From assembly GCA_023457035.1 (NCBI GenBank), contig JAEWNN010000136.1, positions 1-64,000 of the forward strand: 64,000 bases of DNA, read 5' to 3'. Position 1 is the stretch's first letter; every line of letters starts with the position of its first letter. This DNA is from Verrucomicrobiota bacterium (GTDB taxonomy: Bacteria; Verrucomicrobiota; Verrucomicrobiia; Opitutales; Opitutaceae). Positions 1-8,235 of the stretch are shown piece by piece. Both the position numbers and the translations under genes were made by a program. The notes under the pieces are model-generated. The model saw only the letters and a list, made by a program, of their open reading frames with translations, was not told where the DNA came from and did not search any database.

Positions 1-1112
1 GCGGGCTTGCGGTCGAAGAAGAGCACGTTGGCCTTCACGCCCTGCGCGTAGAAGATGCCGGTGGGCAGGCGGAGCAGCGTGTGGACGTCGGCCTGCTTGA
101 GGAGCGCGCGACGAATCGTCTCCCCAGCGCCGCCTTCGAAGAGGACGTTGTCGGGCACGACCACGGCGGCGCGGCCGTGCTGCTTGAGGATCGTGAAGAT
201 GTGCTGGAGGAAGTTGAGCTGCTTGTTCGAGGTCGAGGCCCAGAAGTCGTCGCGGTTGATCACCAGCGATTCCTTCGAGGTGTCGCCCTCCTCGTTCACG
301 ATGGTGACGCTGCTCTTCTTGCCGAAGGGCGGATTGGCCAACACGACGTCGTACTCGCCGTGCTTGCTCGCGAGGGCGTCCTTCGAAGTGACGGGCAGGT
401 CCGTGGCGCTTGCATCGGAACCGATGCCGTGGAGCAGCAGGTTCATCGCGCAGAGGCGCGTGACGCTGTCGACCAGCTCGACGCCGAAGAGCGTGCCGTT
501 GTGGAGCTGCTTCTTCTGGGCGCGGTCGAGGTCGGAGCGCTTCGCGAGGTGATCGTAGGCTGCGAGCAGGAACCCGCCGGTGCCGCAGGCTGGATCGCAG
601 ATGGTCTGGCCCGGTTGCGGCGCCATCGCCTCGACAATGGCGGCGATGAGCGCACGCGGCGTGAAGTACTGGCCGGCGCCGCCCTTCACATCGGCCGCGT
701 TCTTTTCCAGGAGGCCCTCGTAGGCGTCGCCCTTCACATCGGCGCCGAGGGAGGTCCACTGCTCCTTGTCGATGAGGTCGACGATGAGCCGGCGGAGTTT
801 GGCGGGGTCCTGGATCTTGTTCTGCGCCTTGCGGAAGATGATGCCCAGCATGCCCGGCTTCTTGCCCAGCTCCTCCAAGGTGTGGCGGTACTGGATCTCG
901 AGGTCGTCGCCGTCGCACTTGAGCAGCACCGGCCACGAAAAGCCCCTCGGGATCGGCGAGGGCTTGTTGTACGGTGGCCGCGACTGCTCGTCGGCCATCT
1001 TGAGGAAGAGCAGAAAGGTGAGCTGCTCGACGTAGTCGCCGTACGACAGGCCGTCATCCCGCAGGATGTTGCAGTAGTTCCAGAGCTTTTGGACGAGAGC
1101 GGGGGCGGTCAT
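1..1112 (-). CDS. hsdM: Type I restriction-modification DNA methyltransferase subunit HsdM (3' end beyond window)
   Basis: HsdM supplies the N6-adenine methyltransferase activity of a type I R-M complex (M2S for modification, R2M2S for cleavage). Reading leftward from the ATG at 1112, the first 370 residues are visible. There is an N-terminal HsdM helical domain (about 1-125), the GQYFTPR stretch (147-153), the SAM-binding motif DPACGTGG (173-180) and the catalytic motif NPPFG (260-264). The frame stays open to base 1, so the C-terminal part is missing only because the window ends. It is the last gene of the operon and is separated from the preceding PIN gene by a 353-bp non-coding gap, so it may have its own promoter. 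Family assignment is secure from the two methyltransferase motifs plus hsdS and hsdR on the same strand. Confidence 0.95.
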   Translation of the reverse strand, partial: MTAPALVQKLWNYCNILRDDGLSYGDYVEQLTFLLFLKMADEQSRPPYNKPSPIPRGFSWPVLLKCDGDDLEIQYRHTLEELGKKPGMLGIIFRKAQNKIQDPAKLRRLIVDLIDKEQWTSLGADVKGDAYEGLLEKNAADVKGGAGQYFTPRALIAAIVEAMAPQPGQTICDPACGTGGFLLAAYDHLAKRSDLDRAQKKQLHNGTLFGVELVDSVTRLCAMNLLLHGIGSDASATDLPVTSKDALASKHGEYDVVLANPPFGKKSSVTIVNEEGDTSKESLVINRDDFWASTSNKQLNFLQHIFTILKQHGRAAVVVPDNVLFEGGAGETIRRALLKQADVHTLLRLPTGIFYAQGVKANVLFFDRKP

Positions 1113-1326
1113 GGGGCGAAGGTTGGGTGGAGAGCCCTTGAGCGAGAGCAGAAACGAGCCGTCCTATAGAAAACGGATTGGGAGTACCCGGTCGGCAAAT
1201 GGTCCCGGTGAACACCGGGGCCTTTGTTTTGGGCGCAACCGGTGTCGCGAACGGACTGCGCCGGGTCAGAGGACTTGAGCGAGGTTGAGAAGCATCGCCC
1301 ACGCGCCGTTCTTCCGGGCAAAGGTT

Positions 1327-1379
1327 CCACCCCGGTGACAAGAGCCCATGGGGCTCTCTCGCAAGAGTAGCCGGGGTGG
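1327..1379. repeat. Nested inverted repeat in the hsdM upstream gap
   Basis: A 9-bp perfect inverted repeat (ccaccccgg at 1327-1335, ccggggtgg at 1371-1379) encloses a second perfect one (agagccc at 1341-1347, gggctct at 1351-1357, 3-base loop). It lies in the 353-bp stretch 1113-1465 between hsdM and the PIN gene. No convincing coding sequence is seen there. There is no T-run on either side, so it does not look like an intrinsic terminator. A structured leader of hsdM or a cruciform site are possibilities. Confidence 0.6.
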
Positions 1380-1465
1380 TCGCTTTTCTGGACGGCGGTC
1401 ATGGAGCACGCAGAGATTGTCGGGGAAAAACAGTCAATTGACGGGCCAGAGCCGTCAGCTGGTTC

Positions 1466-1960
1466 TCACAGCTTCCAGCCCTCGCGGCGCATCAAGCCCA
1501 GTAGGCTAATGCAGGGCAGGCCGAGCTCGCGGCACACGTCCGGAATGAAATGGGAACGCTTCGGGTTGCGCTTCTCGGCCGCCGAGGTCTCCTGCGTCAC
1601 CACGATTCCGCCACGCGACTGCGCGAGCGCGATCACGTAGGCGTCGGCCTCCTCGAACTCCGCCTTCGGGTCCCGCAGGCCCGGGAAACGGTTCTGGATC
1701 CCCAACGCCGCCGCGAGCACCTCGGCGGTCGGCACCCACAATTCCGGCCTCTGTCCCGCCCACCCGGCGAGCTCGGCGGTGCCGACGGCGCCCAGCTCCT
1801 CAAGGACCAGCTTCGGTGCCACGAACCGTTTCGCGTTCACCAGCGTGTCGACCCGTTCCAGCAACGACCCAAAGACATCGCTCGGGTAGTACCGCGCCTG
1901 CCAGTCCATCAGGACATTGGTGTCGAAGACGTAGGTCGCCCCCGCCGCGGTGTCACTCAT
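1466..1960 (-). CDS. PIN-domain protein (DUF4411-like), probable toxin/RNase
   Basis: This 164-residue protein has the PIN nuclease layout: VFDTNVLMDW near the N-terminus (first acidic residue of the site), a helical middle, then a conserved acid in EEADAYVIALA (about residues 104-114) and a strand with GGIVVTQE. PIN domains are Mg-dependent single-strand RNases, and many act as toxins. Its start overlaps the end of the upstream XRE-ImmA/IrrE gene by 8 bp, so the two are probably translationally coupled. DUF4411-type PIN proteins are commonly encoded right after such a partner. The pair sits inside the type I R-M operon between hsdS and hsdM. Function as a toxin is inferred from family and context only. 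Confidence 0.8.
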   Translation of the reverse strand: MSDTAAGATYVFDTNVLMDWQARYYPSDVFGSLLERVDTLVNAKRFVAPKLVLEELGAVGTAELAGWAGQRPELWVPTAEVLAAALGIQNRFPGLRDPKAEFEEADAYVIALAQSRGGIVVTQETSAAEKRNPKRSHFIPDVCRELGLPCISLLGLMRREGWKL

Positions 1961-3146
1961 CGCCGCCTCCTGCGCCGGGGCGCGTCAGGAGGGCGTCGCG
2001 CAATCCCTGGAAATGCTCAAACTTGAGGTCGAGGTAGCGGGAGGCGTTCACCGCGGTGATCCGGTTGGCAGCGAGCGCTTCCAGCACCACGCGCGTGAAC
2101 GGCCGGCCGGCGCGCCCCAGCGACTTCGTGATCGGATGAGCAAAGCCGCCGGGCTTCGGCGGCAGCGTGGCGACATACGCCTCCCAGTTGCCCTTCCACT
2201 GGTTGTAGAACGCCCAGTCGAAGACTCCCGACGCCCGCAATCGCGTGGCCATGGCGAGCGGGGTGATTCGGAACCGACGTGCCAGCGTACGCACATCGCC
2301 GATATCCCAGCCGTTTCGCGGCAGCCGGGCAGCACGGATCGCCTCCTGCAACGCCGCCTCCGGCACGAGCGTTTGGCTGGCGACCGATTCGGCGAACTGC
2401 TCGACGGGCGCCCACGCCTCGCCGGTGCGCGGCTCGCGGGCCGACGGCTGCTCCGCCTGCGCCGCCGCGAGCATCAGATGCGCGACCTCGTGCAGCAGCG
2501 TGAAGCTCCGCGAATCGGGCCATTCCTTGCTGTTCACGCCGGCCACCGGCAGCGGAAACCGCAGCAACGACAGCCCGCGCACCTCGCGCAACTCGACCTT
2601 CGGAAACTGAAAGACCAATACACCCAGCCGCTCGACCGCCTCGCGCCACGCCGCCCACGCCTGCCACTCGTTGGCCCAGCCGAGCTGCGCCGACAGCTCG
2701 ACGCCCAGCGCCGCCCGCAAGCGCGCGGCCACGGCAGCCGGCTCCTCGTCGAGCCGCGCCGCCAGCCCGAAGGCCGGCGCCGATTCCGCGAGTTCGCCGA
2801 GCAGTTCGAGCATCGTCTCGCGCCGACCCGACATCTTGCGGAGCGCTAGCCGCAGCTCCGGCGACTCCGCGCCCGCGACCACACCCGCCAGCCGGCGATA
2901 TTCCGCCGCCACCGGAGGCACCTGCGGCGGGTTGGGCTGGAAGAAGACGCTCAGAGGCCGGTGGAGAAACGCCGCCAGCTCCTCGATCTGCCGCAGGGTC
3001 GGCACGCGGTCGCCCCGTTCCCATTCGTTCACCCGGTCTTCCTTCACCGCCAACCGCGACGCGACCCGCTCCGGCGAATAGCCGCTCTCCCGCCGTGCCC
3101 AGGCGAGCACGGCCGGATTGATCGGAACTGGAAGCGCCACGGCCAT
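1953..3146 (-). CDS. XRE-type HTH regulator with ImmA/IrrE metallopeptidase domain
   Basis: This 397-residue protein starts at the ATG at 3146. An in-frame ATG at 3179 would overlap the end of hsdS and add 11 residues without family support. Residues about 10-65 form an XRE helix-turn-helix (ARRESGYSPERVASRL, then VNEWERGDRVPTLRQIEELA). The middle carries the zinc protease signature HEVAH within FTLLHEVAHLML, diagnostic of ImmA/IrrE. In this family the HTH part represses and the protease part removes a regulator or partner. It begins 16 bp after hsdS and overlaps the PIN gene by 8 bp, giving an antitoxin/regulator-PIN cassette inside the R-M operon. It may tie restriction expression to stress or infection; that link is inference. 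Confidence 0.9.
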   Translation of the reverse strand: MAVALPVPINPAVLAWARRESGYSPERVASRLAVKEDRVNEWERGDRVPTLRQIEELAAFLHRPLSVFFQPNPPQVPPVAAEYRRLAGVVAGAESPELRLALRKMSGRRETMLELLGELAESAPAFGLAARLDEEPAAVAARLRAALGVELSAQLGWANEWQAWAAWREAVERLGVLVFQFPKVELREVRGLSLLRFPLPVAGVNSKEWPDSRSFTLLHEVAHLMLAAAQAEQPSAREPRTGEAWAPVEQFAESVASQTLVPEAALQEAIRAARLPRNGWDIGDVRTLARRFRITPLAMATRLRASGVFDWAFYNQWKGNWEAYVATLPPKPGGFAHPITKSLGRAGRPFTRVVLEALAANRITAVNASRYLDLKFEHFQGLRDALLTRPGAGGGDE

Positions 3147-3162
3147 CGGTTCAGAGAGAAAT

Positions 3163-4671
3163 CTAGCTCGCCCCGGCACTCAAGCGAGCAAGCGGCGCGG
3201 GCGCGAACGCCTGTTGCAGCACGGCCTGCCGGAGGCGGGTGGATCGGGCGAGGTTGGTGGCGACGAGGGTTTCGAGTTCGTCGATCACGCTCAGGCGGCG
3301 CTCCACTTCGGCGACGATGCGGGTCTGCTCAGCGAGAGGCGGGAGGGGGACTGCGACATTCTCCAAGACGTCGAGGTTGATGTTTTTCTGCGCGGTCGCC
3401 GGCGCGTACTGGGCGAGTTTCTCTTTCGCCGTTCGGATGAAGAACTCGACGTAGCGGGTCGTGACCTGATCGCCAGAGTGAACGAACCCCACCACGCTAT
3501 CCGGGAAACAGGCGTCGAAAGTCAGAATGCCAGTTTCTGCGATGTTTGCTGCGATCGTTATGCACATCGTGCCGGCTCGCCAAAGTCGGCTCTGCTGCAA
3601 TCCGAGTTCGCTATAGGTTTGGGTGTACTCGCGAATCGTACCGCATGCCCTACGGATGTCTCCCGTCTGAATGAATGGATATTTACCGCCGTAAAGTTGA
3701 GCATCATCACGCGGTCGGTGTTTAGACTTTCCCCGGCTCAGCTCTCCGAGTTGCGGCAGTGTCGCCCAAACCCAGCCATCGGGAATCCGTGGGAGCTTGG
3801 ATGAGTCGGGATCGACGGGCTCCTTGTACTTGCCGCGCCCGGCCCAGTATTTGCGGCGCTCGGCGAGGATGCGCTGGAGGAGCTGCTCGCCGGTTTCGAA
3901 TGTGGTCGGGCCGGTGAGACCCGAACTCACGACCCCTTGCACCCCGCGCGCGCCCGCGGCGCGGTTGGTGGCGCCCTCACGGGGAATCGAGGCTGTCTTC
4001 GGTCCTCTGACCTCTGTCCTCCGGAGCTCGGCTTCCGTCGGCACGAGTTTTCCTTCGCAGGCGGCTTTGAGGACGGCGGCGCGGTAGCGTTTGAGGTTGG
4101 CCTGCACGCATTTCAGAGCCGCCACGCCGGCGTCGAGCTTCGTGAACTGTGCCTCGATCTCCGCCACGATCCGGCGCTGCTCGGGGAGCGGGGGGCATGG
4201 CAGCGGTATGTCCGCAATTGTGCGTGAGGACAGGTGCTTAACGGTTACCGACGGCGTATGTGCGTTGATTGCCGCCAAGTAGCCGGGGAGCACGAGAGCC
4301 AGAAATCTCTTCGAGTACCGGGTCTCATCAGGAGTGACCTTGCAGACCCGCTGGTTGAGAAGCGCTGGTTCGCCCGTCCAAAGCGCCGAGTTGAAATCCC
4401 CATCCATACCGACCAGCAAATCGCCTGCTTCGACGAGATAGGCTTGGTCGAACTCTCCTTGGTAGTAGGTCTCCGTCCGTCCAGGGACGATATCACGAAT
4501 ACGAATCAAGGGGGTACCCTTGTCCTTCGTAAAACGCGAGGACTCGAAGGGGAACCCGTTGAGGATCGTCGCGACGCTTCTGAGCGGGACTCGATCCCAC
4601 CCAGGGCGCACGCCAAGGAGCCCATTACGATTCTCGGAAACGATATCGGAAAGAGCTGCGGTGAAGCTCAC
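3163..4671 (-). CDS. hsdS: Type I restriction-modification specificity subunit HsdS
   Basis: HsdS chooses the bipartite DNA target of the type I complex. This 502-residue protein has two target-recognition domains (about 15-190 and 285-445). Each is followed by a helical conserved region opening with the hallmark PPLPEQRRIVAEIE (middle) and PPLAEQTRIVAEVE (C-terminal). The start is a GTG at 4671. It overlaps the stop of the upstream TPR gene as GTGA and is preceded by GGAGG about eight bases upstream, so translational coupling is likely. A longer frame continues upstream, but that part is read in the wrong frame of the TPR gene. The inter-domain linker (about 240-275) is unusually long. Base composition is less GC-rich than the flanking genes, normal for exchanged hsdS genes. 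Confidence 0.93.
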   Translation of the reverse strand: MSFTAALSDIVSENRNGLLGVRPGWDRVPLRSVATILNGFPFESSRFTKDKGTPLIRIRDIVPGRTETYYQGEFDQAYLVEAGDLLVGMDGDFNSALWTGEPALLNQRVCKVTPDETRYSKRFLALVLPGYLAAINAHTPSVTVKHLSSRTIADIPLPCPPLPEQRRIVAEIEAQFTKLDAGVAALKCVQANLKRYRAAVLKAACEGKLVPTEAELRRTEVRGPKTASIPREGATNRAAGARGVQGVVSSGLTGPTTFETGEQLLQRILAERRKYWAGRGKYKEPVDPDSSKLPRIPDGWVWATLPQLGELSRGKSKHRPRDDAQLYGGKYPFIQTGDIRRACGTIREYTQTYSELGLQQSRLWRAGTMCITIAANIAETGILTFDACFPDSVVGFVHSGDQVTTRYVEFFIRTAKEKLAQYAPATAQKNINLDVLENVAVPLPPLAEQTRIVAEVERRLSVIDELETLVATNLARSTRLRQAVLQQAFAPAPLARLSAGAS

Positions 4672-6629
4672 GGGTACACCTCCGCGAAGAGACGGGCGAG
4701 GACGCCGTGGGCGGGTGGCGGGAGCGGGTGATCCTTCTGGAGGAGCTGCACCTTCTCGCGGAACTCGGCGACGACGGCGGGGCGGATCTTCTGCAGGCGC
4801 TTGAGCGTGTGCGCGAGGAGGAGGCGGGGCACGGCGTTGTCGGGCTCGGCGAGGCAGAGCTGGAGGTTGCCGTCGACGATCTCGCGTTCGCCGCTGAGAA
4901 AGGAGTTCGGCACGCCGTCCATCGTGCTGCACCGCACGGCGAGGAGCTGTTCGAGCCGAAGCAGGTATTGCGGGAAGTTGGCACCGGCGGGCACGCGGTA
5001 GAAGGCGGGCGGCGGCGTGCGCTCCAGCTCGGCCTCGCGGGCGAGCAGCGCGAGGAGATCGGTGGCGAGGCGGCGCAGGGCGGCCTCGGGCTGGGCCACG
5101 GGGAAGGAGGCGTCGAGGGTGCCGAGCAGCTTGGCGTCGATCGTGCGGACGAGGCGCAGCTCGACCGACCACGGCTCGGCGGCGGACTTGAGGTGGGTGA
5201 CGACCACGTAGTCGGCCGGCGTGTCGCCGCTGCGCGAGTACTGGGCGGCGTCGGCATCGGTCCACGACACGCAGCCGAGGACGAAGGCCGGAGCGTTGCC
5301 GAGCAGCCAGGGCAGGATCGGCCGGACCTGGGCGCGGCCGTGGAAGCGGACTTGTTCGGCGAGGAAGACCGGCAGTGCGCGGCTGAGGCGGCCGGGCGTG
5401 TCGCTCATCTGATGCACGGGCTTGTCGCCCGGTTTCGGCACTTCGGCGGTGCTGCCGAGGAAGGCGACGCGCACGAGCGCGCCGGTAGGCGCGGGGAAGA
5501 GTTCGGCGGCCGGCGAGGACTCGGGCAGCCAGACCGGGCCGTCGCCCACGAGCATGGAGATCGAGGGCTTGGCGGCGGAATCGGCGGGCACGGAGCCGAC
5601 GTGGGCCTTGGCGAGCTCGGTGTCCCAGAAGGCGAGCGTCTCCTTCCAGTCGGGGTGTTTCTGCGCGTAGAGCTGGTCGAGGAGCGCGCGGGTGGCGTCG
5701 AGCCGGCCGAGGTCGAGGTTGGCCTTGAGGAGGTTGTTGCCGACCGTGATGCCGTGGACGGCGACCTCGAAGTGCGGGGCCACAAGTTCGAGGATCTCGG
5801 GCAGGTGGCCGTGGTTGCCGAGGTCGCCGCTGATCTGCATGAGCAGGTCGGTCGGCACCGGTTTACCGGCAAGCGTGAGCGCCTCGCGGAAAAGGGCCAT
5901 GGCCTCGTCCAGACTGCGGCGGTCGAGCGCATCGTGGGCGAGCCAGAGGCGGGCGCGCCAACTGCCCGGGAGGGCCGCGACGCGGCGGATCGCCTCCAGC
6001 CCGGCCGGCGGACCGCCCTTCTCCTGGAAGATGGCGGTGTACCAGCCGAAGGCGTTTTCCTGGTTGGGATCGAGTTCGAGGGAGCGCCAGAGGGTCTTCA
6101 GGGCGAGCTCGGAGTCGCCGCGGGCGGAGTGGACCTTCGCGAGGTTGCTCAGGACGTAGCTCGCCTCGCCGTGCGCGCGGAGGTGGGCGGTGAGGACGCG
6201 CTCGGCATCGTCGAAGCGCTTGTTCTGGAGGTAGACGACGCCGAGGAGGACGGCGCCGCGCTCGGGGTCGGGCGAGATCTTCGCGAACTGCTCGGCCGGC
6301 TTGATCATATCGGCCAGAAAGCCGTCGTTGAGCGACTGGACGATGATCGAGTAGAGTTCGTCGGGCTGGTTCCAGACCTTCTGGAGATGGCCAACGAGCA
6401 CGCTGTCGCGCCACTGCTGCTTGGTGATGAACATCTCGCGGCCGTAGGCATCGAAGACCCGGATCATGTTCGGGGCCTTGGCCGGATCGGCGGTGCCGGG
6501 AAGCGCCGGGCTGGTGGCCGGCTCGGAGTCGGCCCGCACGACGGTGCTGCCGGCCGTGACAGTCATGGCGGCGGTGGCCGCGGCGGTGGCGGCCGACTTT
6601 TTGCCGAAGAGTTTGCGGAGGAAGTTCAT
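4668..6629 (-). CDS. Large TPR protein embedded in the type I R-M operon
   Basis: This 653-residue protein begins MNFLRKLFGKK, a basic amphipathic segment, followed by an Ala/Thr-rich stretch (residues 12-33) that is only weakly hydrophobic. Residues about 100-330 contain tetratricopeptide-like helical repeats (for example AVLLGVVYLQNKRFDDAERV and LSNLAKVHSARGDSELALK). The C-terminal half is not recognised. An AGGAG Shine-Dalgarno precedes the ATG. It overlaps the DUF1016 gene before it (ATGA) and hsdS after it (GTGA), so it is co-translated with the restriction genes. No catalytic motif is visible. TPRs usually mediate protein contacts, so a partner, sensor or assembly role in the R-M complex is plausible but unproven. 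Its first residues recur in the micro-ORF at 7924-8001. Confidence 0.75.
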   Translation of the reverse strand: MNFLRKLFGKKSAATAAATAAMTVTAGSTVVRADSEPATSPALPGTADPAKAPNMIRVFDAYGREMFITKQQWRDSVLVGHLQKVWNQPDELYSIIVQSLNDGFLADMIKPAEQFAKISPDPERGAVLLGVVYLQNKRFDDAERVLTAHLRAHGEASYVLSNLAKVHSARGDSELALKTLWRSLELDPNQENAFGWYTAIFQEKGGPPAGLEAIRRVAALPGSWRARLWLAHDALDRRSLDEAMALFREALTLAGKPVPTDLLMQISGDLGNHGHLPEILELVAPHFEVAVHGITVGNNLLKANLDLGRLDATRALLDQLYAQKHPDWKETLAFWDTELAKAHVGSVPADSAAKPSISMLVGDGPVWLPESSPAAELFPAPTGALVRVAFLGSTAEVPKPGDKPVHQMSDTPGRLSRALPVFLAEQVRFHGRAQVRPILPWLLGNAPAFVLGCVSWTDADAAQYSRSGDTPADYVVVTHLKSAAEPWSVELRLVRTIDAKLLGTLDASFPVAQPEAALRRLATDLLALLAREAELERTPPPAFYRVPAGANFPQYLLRLEQLLAVRCSTMDGVPNSFLSGEREIVDGNLQLCLAEPDNAVPRLLLAHTLKRLQKIRPAVVAEFREKVQLLQKDHPLPPPAHGVLARLFAEVYP

Positions 6630-7927
6630 GCACCCGGGCTCCTGCGCCTTCGGGGCGGCTTAGCGGCGGAGGCCGAGGTCGGCTGGGTCGGGCTCCGGTT
6701 CGGTTGCGGCGCCTCAAGCCGGCGGCGCGTGGCCTCCAGTTCGGCGGAGAGGAGTTTCTCGTCGGGCAACGCGGTGAGGTAGTCGCGCACGAGGAGCTTG
6801 TTCGGCAACGCCTCCGTGGCGTAGCGCACCAACGCCTCGCCCTTGCCGGAGCAGAGGATCACGCCCACCGGCGGATTCTCGCCGGGCTGGACCCAGTGCT
6901 CGCGGGCGTAGTTGAGGTACAGGTGCATCTGCCCGGCATCGCCGTGGGTGAAGCGGCCGAGCTTCAGGTCGAAGATGACGAGGCAGCGCAGCCGGCGGTG
7001 GAAGAAGAGCAGGTCCACGCGGTACCATTCGTCGTCGATCCGCAGTCGTCGTTGGCGGCCGACGAAGGCGAAGTCGTTGCCGAGCTCCAGCAGGAAGGTT
7101 TCGAGATGGCGAACGAGGGCCTCCTCCAGATCGGTCTCGGAGTATTCGTCGCGCAGATCGAGGAACTCGAGAACGAGCGGATCGCGAATCTCCTCGGCCG
7201 CGGTGACGGCGTCGCCCGGCTCGGGCTTCGCGGCGCGGCCGAGCATGGCGGCCTTGTTGCGCGACAGGGCGACGCGCTCGTAGAACTGGGTGTCCATCTG
7301 CCGGCGCAGCTGCCGCACCGACCAGCCGCCGCGCAGGGCCTCGGTGTGATAGAACGCGAATGCCTCGGGCGAGCGGGCGCGGCTCAGCAGGAGAACGTAG
7401 TGAGACCAAGGCAGCGGAAAGGCACGGGCCAGCTCGGACAGGAAGAGGGGGGACGGAGCGAATTTGCCAGACGGTGTCTGGCCCATCTCGCCGATGTCGG
7501 ACTTAGCAGGCAGTGTCGGCGCGACTGGGGCGACCGGCGACTCGTTCGACACCGTCGAACCAATCCGGGGCAGAGCGGGAGATTCGTTCGACACTGTCGA
7601 ACGAATTCCAGGCGACGGGAATGCCTGGTAGAATTGGCGGAATCGGACGAGGTTGGGACGGGCAAATCCACGGCCATGCTGCGCCGTGAGGTCTCGAGAA
7701 AGCCGTTCGAGCAAGCCTTCGCCGTACGCGGCCCGCTTCGCACCGCCCTGTTCGAATTCCACGATTCGACGTCCGATCTCCCAATACGTGGCGGTCATGA
7801 ACGCATTGACGGCGCGCACGCTGGCGCGGCGGGCGGCATCCAGCAGTGCACCGATATCGCCCACCAGACCGGAGTAGCCGGGGCCGAGGGGCGCGGGAGG
7901 TTGGTTGCTGGAGAGAGGCTTGGTCAT
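6626..7927 (-). CDS. DUF1016 (YhcG-type) PD-(D/E)XK nuclease family protein
   Basis: This 433-residue protein carries the two halves of the DUF1016 family. The N-terminal helical part (about 15-100) includes MTATYWEIGRRIVEFEQGG. The C-terminal part has the nuclease-like core YRVDLLFFHRRLRCLVIFDLK, with an Asp and a following D-x-K in place of the classical E-x-K. The ATG at 7927 overlaps the micro-ORF before it (ATGA), and the gene overlaps the TPR gene after it by 4 bp. DUF1016 genes frequently travel with type I R-M and other defence genes, though their activity is poorly defined. A variable linker (about residues 105-155) is built from palindromic DNA modules, annotated separately. Confidence 0.88.
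   Translation of the reverse strand: MTKPLSSNQPPAPLGPGYSGLVGDIGALLDAARRASVRAVNAFMTATYWEIGRRIVEFEQGGAKRAAYGEGLLERLSRDLTAQHGRGFARPNLVRFRQFYQAFPSPGIRSTVSNESPALPRIGSTVSNESPVAPVAPTLPAKSDIGEMGQTPSGKFAPSPLFLSELARAFPLPWSHYVLLLSRARSPEAFAFYHTEALRGGWSVRQLRRQMDTQFYERVALSRNKAAMLGRAAKPEPGDAVTAAEEIRDPLVLEFLDLRDEYSETDLEEALVRHLETFLLELGNDFAFVGRQRRLRIDDEWYRVDLLFFHRRLRCLVIFDLKLGRFTHGDAGQMHLYLNYAREHWVQPGENPPVGVILCSGKGEALVRYATEALPNKLLVRDYLTALPDEKLLSAELEATRRRLEAPQPNRSPTQPTSASAAKPPRRRRSPGA
7466..7606. repeat. Three in-frame palindromic modules inside the DUF1016 gene
   Basis: Three separate perfect palindromes lie within 141 bp of coding sequence. They are 7466-7482 (arms gccagac/gtctggc, 3-base centre), 7544-7560 (arms gttcgac/gtcgaac) and 7582-7606 (12-base arms around one base, attcgttcgaca and its complement). 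On the coding strand they encode near-repeated peptides (RSTVSNES, GSTVSNES, GQTPSGKF). They fall in the variable linker of the nuclease, and lengths keep the frame. The arms differ but the peptide pattern and the hairpin architecture are shared. This suggests palindromic elements that spread within this gene family rather than ordinary coding sequence. Confidence 0.75.
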
Positions 7928-8001
7928 GCGGCGAGAACGGCGTTGAGTGCACCCGGCAATTGCGCCGAACGCCCGCCCCAAAGTGTGCGAAGGAAGTTCA
8001 T
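7924..8001 (-). CDS. 25-codon micro-ORF in the R-M operon, N-terminal look-alike of the TPR gene
   Basis: The reading frame starts ATG at 8001 and stops at 7924. It overlaps the preceding relic (ATGA, 7998-8001) and the following DUF1016 gene (ATGA, 7924-7927). The peptide begins MNFLRTLWGGRSA, closely matching MNFLRKLFGKKSA at the start of the TPR protein 1.4 kb downstream, and the DNA of the first codons also agrees. The end (LNAVLAA) is unlike the TPR protein. It may be a leftover 5' end of a second TPR copy kept because it preserves translational coupling, or a real leader peptide. Nothing shows that it has its own function. Confidence 0.5.
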   Translation of the reverse strand: MNFLRTLWGGRSAQLPGALNAVLAA

Positions 8002-8225
8002 GCGTTTTCCTTCGGCTGGAGCGCGGCGAGGACGGCGCGGCCCTTGGCGGTGAGCCAGGCGCGTCGGCAGCGTTCGATCCTGTCGCCAGGGACCCGTACC
8101 TCCAGGGACTCTGGCCGTGACTCTGGCTGTGCGGCAACCGAAGCACCCGCAGCGACAAAGTCGCGCAGCGCCGCGCGCTCCGAGGCGAACTCCTTCTGCA
8201 CGCTGCTGATGAAGAGTCGAAGCAT
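7998..8225 (-). pseudogene. Collapsed DUF4062-family gene (N-terminal tip fused to C-terminal tip)
   Basis: The 75-residue frame opens MLRLFISSVQKEFASERAALRDF, split here as MLRLFISSVQKEF then ASERAALRDF. That is the very conserved first strand and helix of DUF4062 proteins. After about 25 residues it passes into PESRPESLEVRV and finishes with LTAKGRAVLAAL. Both are typical of the C-terminal region of large DUF4062 plus AlbA-type ATP-binding proteins, which run to several hundred residues. The central body is absent, so this looks like an internal deletion that kept the frame and the overlapping stop/start with the next ORF. It lies 10 bp downstream of hsdR. Whether the short product is made is unknown. 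Confidence 0.65.
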
Positions 8226-8235
8226 GGCGAAGGCG

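Noticed and set aside
3163..5265. 700-codon version of hsdS
   Set aside because: The first 198 codons are a frame-shifted reading of the TPR gene. The GTG at 4671 with a GGAGG site gives the normal HsdS length.
4707..6782. Open frame of 691 codons on the plus strand opposite the TPR gene
   Set aside because: Gly/Glu/Val/Arg-rich shadow with no motif. The minus-strand frame has TPR repeats, a ribosome site and operon overlaps.
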